In this document: positions 53,531-60,962 of the stretch, piece by piece
Layout of the letters: each line of letters opens with the position of its first letter
Numbering within the stretch: position 1 is the stretch's first letter
Origin: CBDFLD01 sp965249005
GTDB taxonomy: Bacteria; Acidobacteriota; UBA6911
NCBI GenBank assembly: GCA_965249005.1
Contig: CBDFLD010000020.1
Coordinates: 248,001-312,000, forward strand
Direction: 5' to 3'
Length of the DNA: 64,000 nucleotides
The notes under the pieces: generated by a model
What the model was told of the DNA's origin: nothing
Database searches by the model: none
Seen by the model: the letters and a program-made list of their open reading frames with translations, nothing else
Program-made: the position numbers and the translations under genes

Positions 53531-53720
53531 GGTGCTCACTCCGTGCCGCGTCGGCTTCGAAGAGAGCTACTACGAAGAGCTCTTAAGTAACTGCTCGCGG
53601 AACTACTGTTATACGTGTGATTTAGCAAATCGCCAAGAACCACGTTTTTCAGGCTGTTCAGGGCAGTTACGTTCCCAAGTGACCGGCGCGTCGCGCTGGT
53701 CGGACGCTGATAGCTCTTTT

Positions 53721-55190
53721 TCACCTATCCACCCAGGCAAACTCCAGCGGATCGGGCTGTGTGTGTGTGGACCAGAGCTCCAGCAGCGACACGACCAAGT
53801 TGTCGGCGCCCGTGATGGCTTCATAGTGATCGTGCTGGGAGCTCGCGCGGGGGAGCGGAAGATCCTGCCAGAACATTTCTATCGCTTGCCGCGCCAGAAC
53901 ATCCGCACGGTCCAGGTACACCTGTTCCCCCGTCATCCGATGGACGCGGACCAGCAGAGAGATCCCCGACCCGAAAGCGGCTGGATAGAGGACAATTCCC
54001 TCGGGAGGGTCGTGATCCAGATAACGTTTGGCGGCAAGGATCACGGTTTGACGGTAGTCCGGGAGGGGGCGCTGCTGGAATCGTTCCCAAACGACCATCG
54101 TGGCCGCAGATTCGGACAGGAGTCCATAGGCTGTTCGCCACGGATCGGTGAACCGTACCCGGTCGGGTCGCGGGCGCAGTGTGGCGATCTCCGCCTGGGT
54201 CAGGAAACCCCGGCCTCGCGAACTCATTTCATGGGGAAGCTTGCCAAAGGCGGCGTCGGTCTTTTCCGATTCGGCTCGCATCCGACGGGCCAGATCTTCC
54301 GGAACGCGGGCAGCCGTGTCCCACAGATCGATGGCATAGGAGAGCTCGCTGAAGATACCGACGTTCTGCGACCTGGTCGAGCCCGGCAAAACACCGGTCT
54401 CTGGATGACGCCTCCGTTGGAAGTAGGACAGCAGTGTCTCGATTGCGTGCAGAAAGTAGGGGTCTCGCGTATGCGCATATGCCTTGCCCCAGGCGTGTAT
54501 GTAGAAGCCGCCGTGGCGCGGAAACTCATGATTGCGATAAGGCTGGTGGCGGCTGTAGCGGGCGTGACGGCTGAAGTTCCCGTCCTTGGAACCGGCGGAA
54601 TCGGCGAGCTGGTGCTCCCACAGTCCTCGGGCAAAACGGAGTGAGGCGTTGGGCGCGAGTGAATAGCACTGCTCCCACAACTGCCAGGATCGAAAGTACT
54701 CGTGAATGTCGCGGCCCGGCAGTGGGGCTTCGAGCTCAAACTCCCAGCTCATGTGCTCGCCCCAGGGAAACAGTCCGGTCGCGGGACTCTGGGTGTTTTG
54801 CAGGAACCAGGAAAGGGCCTGATTCGCTTCGTCCCCGTAGCGGGCGTCCTGGGTAATGTCGCTCAGTGCCCAGAGCACACGATATAAATTCTGGTCGTGC
54901 ATGGGATTGGATCCCGTGACCATGACCATGGCCCGGTCCGACCACCGAATACCCTCGATCGGGTCAATCAAGTCCCTGGGGGCTTTCAGCTTCTTTCTGT
55001 CCAGGGCACCGGCGAACAACGGGGAATGCACCTCGCCGTAGGTGTCGCGCCCGTGTTTGATCATCGCGTCGGCATAGGCGCGTGCGGTCGCAAGGTATAG
55101 TTCCGGTGGCTCCTGAGCCAGCCCCGTCGGAGCCGAGCCGAGCAGGCACGCGCCGGTCATGATGATTAGAATTACTTTGCTACGAAGCAT
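53721..55190 (-). CDS. Exported protein of unknown function, alpha/alpha-barrel-like
   Basis: A 489-residue protein; GGAG lies six bases before the ATG, and a signal peptide (VILIIMTGACLLGSAPTGLAQ) follows. Helix-rich body with paired-Trp features (SWQLWEQCYSLAPN, HGGFYIHAWGKAYAHTRD, FTDPWRTAYGLLSESAAT) consistent with an (alpha/alpha)6 toroid. It opens with YLATARAYADAMIKHGRDTYG, a stretch seen in uncharacterised bacterial proteins of this type. Not recognised; possibly a glycan-active enzyme. Converges on ridA: the 190-bp gap 53531-53720 contains only the palindrome AAGAGCTCTT and no convincing terminator. Confidence 0.6.
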   Translation of the reverse strand: MLRSKVILIIMTGACLLGSAPTGLAQEPPELYLATARAYADAMIKHGRDTYGEVHSPLFAGALDRKKLKAPRDLIDPIEGIRWSDRAMVMVTGSNPMHDQNLYRVLWALSDITQDARYGDEANQALSWFLQNTQSPATGLFPWGEHMSWEFELEAPLPGRDIHEYFRSWQLWEQCYSLAPNASLRFARGLWEHQLADSAGSKDGNFSRHARYSRHQPYRNHEFPRHGGFYIHAWGKAYAHTRDPYFLHAIETLLSYFQRRRHPETGVLPGSTRSQNVGIFSELSYAIDLWDTAARVPEDLARRMRAESEKTDAAFGKLPHEMSSRGRGFLTQAEIATLRPRPDRVRFTDPWRTAYGLLSESAATMVVWERFQQRPLPDYRQTVILAAKRYLDHDPPEGIVLYPAAFGSGISLLVRVHRMTGEQVYLDRADVLARQAIEMFWQDLPLPRASSQHDHYEAITGADNLVVSLLELWSTHTQPDPLEFAWVDR

Positions 55191-55213
55191 TCACATCTCC
55201 TTTAGGCGAGAAG

Positions 55214-55267
55214 CGTAGGCCGCACACTCCGTGTGCGGCTTGCGTCTCTCGGAGAGAGACGCCTACA
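55214..55267. repeat. Double-hairpin palindromic element
   Basis: Two adjacent hairpins: GCCGCACAC/loop TCC/GTGTGCGGC at 55219-55239 and GCGTCTCTC/loop GGA/GAGAGACGC at 55242-55262, enclosed by GTAGGC and GCCTAC. It is a paired (REPIN-like) version of the hairpin family at 51184, 53087 and 63469. Confidence 0.88.
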
Positions 55268-55372
55268 CCTTTACCCTTCGCGCCAGTTAGCGTACTATTG
55301 TTGAATCGTCAGGCGCAAGCGAACGCCAAGTAGGACAGAAATCATACGTAGTGAAACCTATAGGAAACGCTT

Positions 55373-57595
55373 ATGAAACGATGGATGCTGATTCTCTGGT
55401 TGGTTTCCGGCCTTCTCATCGCGACCGTGTGGCACGGGACCGGTGCGCAGCGAGGCAAACCCTTCAATCGACAGGCCTCCAAGCTCATGAGCTCTCTGCT
55501 GAGAGACCATTTTTATGCGCTGACGTCCGAGCAGCAGACCAGCCTCATGAGACTGCACCGGCGGCTCAAGGAAATGGAGGTCGCCCTGTCCGATAGGGCC
55601 TTCGACCCCAAAGTACTACGAGAGCTGGCGTCCCTTGCGAAGGAATCCTTGATGCAGCTTCAGGGCTCACCGTGGATGATTTCCGTCTCGATAAGCGACG
55701 GCGCCCTTCAGGGATCGGCTTCAGGGGAGATCTCCATGCCAGGGGATTCCGGCCTGTTGCTCTTTCGCGTGGACGCGGGCGGAGAGACGGATAAGGAAGA
55801 CAAGTATCTCCCGCTCGAACATGATATGTCCCAGACCTCGATGAAGCCGATCGTTGTGGAAATCAACGGCGACGGTGTCCATTGGGTTTTCGTCGGTCTG
55901 AAAAAGCTTCCCTTCAAGGGAAGTGCCCTGGTGGTTGATTTTCGGAAAGACGGTAAGAAGGTGGGGCGTATACCGGTCGAGATTCAAACGCCGGACCCGG
56001 GTCGTTTGAGCGTGGAGATTCTGTCGGACGACACGGGGAAACCCGTACCTGCGATGGTGCAGCTCGTGTGGAAGACCGACGGCCGGGATCGCAAACCCGG
56101 CAACGTGATCGATATGGAAGCCCAGTTCGACAGGCAGGGGCGCCCCAGTGCCCGGAGACGCGCCGTCTTGCCCGGCGAGCTCGGAGGACATTGGTGGTGG
56201 TGTGTTCCGGGCCCTTTTGATATGACCCTTCCCCCCGGCGAATGGGAAATCATGGTGCGGCGCGGTCTGGAGCATGTTCCGGCTCGCGAAACTTTTTCCG
56301 TCCAGTCCGGGAAACTGACGAGCAAAACCCTCCGTCCGAAGCGCTGGGTGGACATGCCGAAGCACGGCTGGTACTCGGGCGACGATCATCTCCACGGTCA
56401 GATTCTCAGCGATCGGGATGCCCAAAATCTCATGGCGTGGATCGAGGCCGAGGATGTGCATCTAGCCAACGTGGTCAAGATGGGAGACGTGAGCCGGACC
56501 TATTTCGATCAACGTGGCTTCGGAAAAGACTACCGGGTACAGAACGGCGACTACATTCTGTCTCCCGGGCAGGAGTGCCCCCGAACCCACCAGCAGCTCG
56601 GCCACACGATCCACATGAATACCACGAGCATGGTCCGGGATACGGAGAAGTACTACCTCTACGACTGGGTCTTTGACAACGTGCACGCCCAAGGCGGTCT
56701 GAGCGGCTACTGCCATGTTGTGAACAACAGCTTTAATGTGCACCGCGACATGAGCATGAACGTTGCCAAGAGTAAGGTCGACTTCGTGGAAGTGCTTCAG
56801 TTCAATCGTCTCGGCACCGACACCTACTACGACTTTCTCAACAACGGATTCAAGCTGACCGCGTCCGCCGGGTCGGACGTTCCCTGGGGAGGAACTACGG
56901 GCGAAGTTCGACTCTTCGCGTACGTCGGGTCGGGAGCGTTCTCAGCCGAGGCCTGGTTCGAGGCGGTGAGGCGAGGTCGGACCTTCGTGAGCAATGGTCC
57001 CATGATCGAGCTTCGAATCAATGACGCGCTACCGGGAGACGAGGTGAAGATTCCGCTCGACCGAGGAAAGCAGCAAATCCATATCACCGCCAAGGCATGG
57101 GGCGCACCCGGACGTATGCTCCCCACCGAATTGCAGATCATTCAACACGGCGATGTCCTACGATCGGTGAAGCCGACGAAGGACCAGCAGACGGCGCTCT
57201 CGCTAGACTTTTCCGTCGACGCGGGATTCGGTTCCTGGATTGCGGCGCGTGCGAATGGGAGCGACGGATCTGCTGCCCACACGACCCCGATCTATGTCGT
57301 GCGTGATCCTGTGAGATGGTGGAAGTACGAAGATGCCGAGCGGCTCATCGGAGAGCGGCTCGCCAGTATTGCGGAAATCGAAGATATCGTCGCCAAGGCC
57401 CAGGCGCAAAACGCCGAAGGCAAGATCGACGATCGGCGCGACCTGAAACAGCTCGCCCTGCAGGGCCCCCAGCTACTCGAGCGAGTGGAGTCTGCCAGGC
57501 AGATCTACGCAGGGCTTCAAGAGACATTGAAGAAGGAAGCGAGATTTCGCGAGGAACGAGAAATCCAAACTAAGGACCGGGGGGCCGGGCAATAG
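55373..57595 (+). CDS. CehA/McbA-family metallohydrolase, exported
   Basis: A 740-residue protein with a signal peptide (MLILWLVSGLLIATVWHG). A long N-terminal beta region of about 330 residues precedes the metal motif WYSGDDHLHGQILSDRDAQN near residue 334. Blocks GSGLSGYCHVVNNSF-type, LQFNRLGTDTYYDFLNNGF, KLTASAGSDVPWGGTTGEVR and GRTFVSNGPMIELRINDALP are shared with the protein at 39665. A coiled-coil-like C-terminal tail (LERVESARQIYAGLQETLKK) ends it. Next gene is 43 bases downstream on the same strand. Confidence 0.84.
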   Translation: MKRWMLILWLVSGLLIATVWHGTGAQRGKPFNRQASKLMSSLLRDHFYALTSEQQTSLMRLHRRLKEMEVALSDRAFDPKVLRELASLAKESLMQLQGSPWMISVSISDGALQGSASGEISMPGDSGLLLFRVDAGGETDKEDKYLPLEHDMSQTSMKPIVVEINGDGVHWVFVGLKKLPFKGSALVVDFRKDGKKVGRIPVEIQTPDPGRLSVEILSDDTGKPVPAMVQLVWKTDGRDRKPGNVIDMEAQFDRQGRPSARRRAVLPGELGGHWWWCVPGPFDMTLPPGEWEIMVRRGLEHVPARETFSVQSGKLTSKTLRPKRWVDMPKHGWYSGDDHLHGQILSDRDAQNLMAWIEAEDVHLANVVKMGDVSRTYFDQRGFGKDYRVQNGDYILSPGQECPRTHQQLGHTIHMNTTSMVRDTEKYYLYDWVFDNVHAQGGLSGYCHVVNNSFNVHRDMSMNVAKSKVDFVEVLQFNRLGTDTYYDFLNNGFKLTASAGSDVPWGGTTGEVRLFAYVGSGAFSAEAWFEAVRRGRTFVSNGPMIELRINDALPGDEVKIPLDRGKQQIHITAKAWGAPGRMLPTELQIIQHGDVLRSVKPTKDQQTALSLDFSVDAGFGSWIAARANGSDGSAAHTTPIYVVRDPVRWWKYEDAERLIGERLASIAEIEDIVAKAQAQNAEGKIDDRRDLKQLALQGPQLLERVESARQIYAGLQETLKKEARFREEREIQTKDRGAGQ

Positions 57596-57638
57596 AAATC
57601 CTCAGGTTCATGCGGAAACCCCCTTTCAACAAGCCACT

Positions 57639-58403
57639 ATGAGATCGACTGTCTGGCTCTTCGCACTGGTAAGTCTGGCTGGGGCGCCAACGCTTCCGGC
57701 TCACGACGCGATGAAGAACGTGATCCGCCACGACGCTACGCTTTCGGTCGGCCCGCGAAACATCGACCTTGAAATCGATCTGACCTTTTTTTCCGCGCGT
57801 TCCGCCGAAGAGCGTTTTCGCATGGACCGGGACAACAACGGTCAGATCGAAAGTTCGGAAGAATCCGCCTATCTCGACCAGATCGCGCAGGAAGTCGAAG
57901 ATCGCGTCCAGTTTCTCGTCGACGGCCGGCCGGTCGAAACTTTTCTGCACTATCATCCCGAGCTGGACCTTCTGGACCAGAGAGCGGTAGAACCGTATCC
58001 GCACGACTTGCGGCTCTTCTTTTTTGCCCGCACGCCTTCATGGATTCGCTCCGGCAGCCTCATTCAGATCGAAGACCACCTATGGTTGGAAGGGGAGGCA
58101 GTGCATAACCTGAGGGCCAAGGGGATCGATGGAATCGAGGTCGTCGCCGATCAAACGGGAAGCGCCGTTTCGGTTGAGGAACCCTACATTTTTTCGGCAA
58201 AGTGTCTTCAGATAGAGACCCCCATCCCGCCGACCCTAACACCCGCGGCGGCAGCCGCGACGAGCGAAAGTACCACGTTCGACGTACAATCCTGGGGCTG
58301 GCGGCATTGGGCCCTGAGTTTGTGGATCGTGCTCTCTATTGGAATCGCACTGTTTTTCGGCCAGCGCGTCTGGAGCAAATCACGCGTCGCCCGCACGAAT
58401 TAG
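57639..58403 (+). CDS. Exported EF-hand-like protein with C-terminal membrane helix
   Basis: A 254-residue protein. Signal peptide (VWLFALVSLAGAPTLPAHD), an extracytoplasmic domain, then a single membrane helix (ALSLWIVLSIGIALFFGQRVW) with a short basic tail. MDRDNNGQIESSEESAY is an EF-hand-type calcium loop (D-x-D-x-N-G-x-I-x-x-x-E). The N-terminal domain resembles the periplasmic portion of HupE- or DUF1007-type proteins, but the multi-helix domain is absent. Function unknown. It may be anchored next to the GMC dehydrogenase genes that follow. Confidence 0.65.
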   Translation: MRSTVWLFALVSLAGAPTLPAHDAMKNVIRHDATLSVGPRNIDLEIDLTFFSARSAEERFRMDRDNNGQIESSEESAYLDQIAQEVEDRVQFLVDGRPVETFLHYHPELDLLDQRAVEPYPHDLRLFFFARTPSWIRSGSLIQIEDHLWLEGEAVHNLRAKGIDGIEVVADQTGSAVSVEEPYIFSAKCLQIETPIPPTLTPAAAAATSESTTFDVQSWGWRHWALSLWIVLSIGIALFFGQRVWSKSRVARTN

Positions 58404-58433
58404 GTTTTCCATCGGCACAATCTCTGTGCTTAA

Positions 58434-60155
58434 ATGTCGGCCATGACCCAAGTACAACGAAGCCCCGAGATACATGATGTCGTCGTCATCGGCTCCGGCG
58501 CGGGTGGCGGTACGGTCGTTCAAGTTCTGGTAGAGAAGGGCATCCGGGTCACGTTACTCGAAGCCGGTCCGATGCTCGATCCCGTCCGCGACTACAAGGA
58601 ACACATGTGGCCCTATGAAGTGGACCATCGCGGAGCCGGTGAAAAGGCGGAGAAGTATTTTGGTCGAGAGAAATGGGGATACTTCCGCGCCCCGAATGGC
58701 TTCTGGGACTCGGAGGACGAGCCGTACACGGTCGCTCCAGGCAGTGAGTTCCGCTGGATGCGCTCCCGCATCCTTGGGGGGCGAACCAACCACTACGGCC
58801 GGATCTCCCTTCGGTTTGCCGACTATGATTTTCGCCCCTACTCCACCGACGGACTCGGCGTCGATTGGCCGATCACTTACGAAGACGTCGCCCCGTACTA
58901 CGACAAGGCGGAGTCGTTCATCGGAGTCACCGGAAGCATCGAGGGGATCCGCACAGCACCGGACGGCATCTTTCAGGCCTGCCCGCCGCCTCGAGTTCAC
59001 GAGACACTGGTCAAGAAAGCCTGCGACCAGCTCAACATCCCGTGCATCCCCAATCGGCGCGCGATCATCACGAAGCCTCATCGAGGCCGCCTCGCATGCC
59101 ATTATTGCGGCCAGTGCGGCCGCGGCTGCCGGACCGCTTCGAACTACTCCTCCAGCCAGGTCCAGATCCTTCCGGCGCTCGAAAGCGGGCTGCTCGAGAT
59201 CCTGGACAACGCCATGGTCCGGGAGATCCTGACCGACGACTCCGGCCGCGCCACCGGTGTGTCCTACGTCGACAAGACGACGCGCACCGAAAAACAGATC
59301 CGATGCCGGGTTGTGGTTGTGGCCGCCAGCGCCTGCGAGTCGGCCCGGTTGCTGCTCAACTCGAAGTCGAGCCGTTTTCCCGCCGGCATCGCCAACAACT
59401 CCGGCGTCGTGGGACGCAACCTGATGGATACGGTCGGGTTCGGCCTGGAAGGCTACATTCCAGCCATGGAGGGGATGCCTACCTATGACACGGATGGGAT
59501 GAGCGGGGCCCACCTTTATATGCCGTGGTGGGAGTTTGACAAGAAGAACAAGGAGTTTCCTCGCGGCTACCACATCGAGCTGGGCGGGGGATACGGAATG
59601 CCCGAGACCGGGTCCTTTCAGGCGTCGGTCAAACGGCATGGTGGCTATGGCACCGATTTGAAGACGCATATTCGAAAAGAATACGGATCAATCATGCGGC
59701 TCGCCGGTCGCGGTGAGATGATTCCCAACAACCTGTCCTATTGCGAGATCGATCCTCACGTCGTCGATCGTTGGGGGATTCCGGTGCTGCGCTTCCACTT
59801 CAAATGGAGCGACTATGAGTGGAAGCAGGCACGCCATATGGAGCGGACCTTTACCGAGATAATCGAGACGATGGGAGGGAAGGTCCTCGGCCTTTACGCT
59901 CCTCAGCGCGAGTCCAATGGGATCTCGATTCCAGGGACGATCATTCACGAGATCGGGACCGTCCGGATGGGGAAAGACCCCCGGACCTCTGCCGTCAACG
60001 GTTACAGCCAGGCCCATGAAGTGCCGAATCTCTTCGTGTGCGATGCGGGACCCTTCGTCAGCAATCCTGACAAGAATCCGACCCTGACGATCAATGCCCT
60101 GGCCTGGCGCACGTCCGACTTCATCGCGGAAGAAATGAGGAAAGGGAATGTCTAA
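58434..60155 (+). CDS. GMC-family FAD-dependent dehydrogenase
   Basis: A 573-residue protein (ATG 58434, or 58443) without its own signal. FAD motif DVVVIGSGAGGGTVVQVLVE at residues about 13-33. Further blocks: ILGGRTNHYGRISLRF, YYDKAESFIGVTGS, CHYCGQCGRGCRTASNYS, VVVAASACESARLLLNSKSS, GTIIHEIGTVRMGKDPRTSA and FVSNPDKNPTLTINALAWRT. The Cys cluster CHYCGQCGRGC is typical of the gluconate-type branch. It likely oxidises a sugar or alcohol and passes electrons to a cytochrome. The partner small subunit follows with an 8-bp overlap. Confidence 0.93.
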   Translation: MSAMTQVQRSPEIHDVVVIGSGAGGGTVVQVLVEKGIRVTLLEAGPMLDPVRDYKEHMWPYEVDHRGAGEKAEKYFGREKWGYFRAPNGFWDSEDEPYTVAPGSEFRWMRSRILGGRTNHYGRISLRFADYDFRPYSTDGLGVDWPITYEDVAPYYDKAESFIGVTGSIEGIRTAPDGIFQACPPPRVHETLVKKACDQLNIPCIPNRRAIITKPHRGRLACHYCGQCGRGCRTASNYSSSQVQILPALESGLLEILDNAMVREILTDDSGRATGVSYVDKTTRTEKQIRCRVVVVAASACESARLLLNSKSSRFPAGIANNSGVVGRNLMDTVGFGLEGYIPAMEGMPTYDTDGMSGAHLYMPWWEFDKKNKEFPRGYHIELGGGYGMPETGSFQASVKRHGGYGTDLKTHIRKEYGSIMRLAGRGEMIPNNLSYCEIDPHVVDRWGIPVLRFHFKWSDYEWKQARHMERTFTEIIETMGGKVLGLYAPQRESNGISIPGTIIHEIGTVRMGKDPRTSAVNGYSQAHEVPNLFVCDAGPFVSNPDKNPTLTINALAWRTSDFIAEEMRKGNV

Positions 60156-60855
60156 GCCGAACTCGATCGAGCCGAATACCCGAGAAATCTCACGCCGTGA
60201 CGCGCTGCGCAACGTTGCGTTGGCGCTGACGGCGGTCGGGACCGGGACAATGGAGCTGGATGCTGCGCAACATGTCCACGAAGCAATTCGGGCGGAAAAG
60301 GCACAAGGTGGCAGCTACGTCCCGAAGTGTTTCAACCCACACGAATACCAAACCCTGCGCCGGCTGACCGAAATGATGATTCCCGCCGATGCGAAATCAG
60401 CCAGCGCGCTCGATGCCGGCGCGCCGGAGTTTATCGACCTGCTCGCCAGCAAAAACGATGAGCTGGCTCGCATCTTTACCTCGGGAATGCTGTGGCTCGA
60501 TCGGGAAATGAGGCGCCACCATGCGGCGACATTTGTCGATGCACCCGGGGCGCGGCAGACCGCCATGCTCGATCAACTCGCCGAAGAAGTTCGCCGCGAG
60601 GCCGAGAAGGTCATCGAGTGGCCTGCCTCAGAGTATCGTGGTTTCCGCGAATATACCGTCGAGGACCAGTCCACCCTGGGCCCGGGCGGCCGTTTCTTCG
60701 AGTGGGTGCGCCGCATGACAGTCGACGCCTTCTACACGAGCCGCGTGGGAATCGACGACATCGAATTCAAAGGGAACGGCTTCCTCACCGAATACTCCGT
60801 CCCCAAGGAATCCATCGACTATGCCCTCTCTCGCAGCCCCTTCAAGGTGGAGTAG
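60148..60855 (+). CDS. Gluconate 2-dehydrogenase subunit 3 family protein, Tat signal
   Basis: A 235-residue protein overlapping the GMC gene by 8 bases. Leader ISRRDALRNVALALTAVG is a Tat signal. The body YQTLRRLTEMMIPADAKSAS and GAPEFIDLLASKNDELARIF is the subunit-3 family. In related enzymes this small subunit carries the Tat signal and drags the folded FAD subunit across the membrane. No cytochrome c subunit is encoded nearby. Confidence 0.92.
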   Translation: MSKPNSIEPNTREISRRDALRNVALALTAVGTGTMELDAAQHVHEAIRAEKAQGGSYVPKCFNPHEYQTLRRLTEMMIPADAKSASALDAGAPEFIDLLASKNDELARIFTSGMLWLDREMRRHHAATFVDAPGARQTAMLDQLAEEVRREAEKVIEWPASEYRGFREYTVEDQSTLGPGGRFFEWVRRMTVDAFYTSRVGIDDIEFKGNGFLTEYSVPKESIDYALSRSPFKVE

Positions 60856-60962
60856 GGGGCCGGCGACGGGAAAACGGTGTTCGAGCTTTCCACTGCTTTT
60901 CCAACCGTTATTCAGCGGTTATTCAGTCTTTATCCACAGCCTATCTGGCTCATAATTTACAT

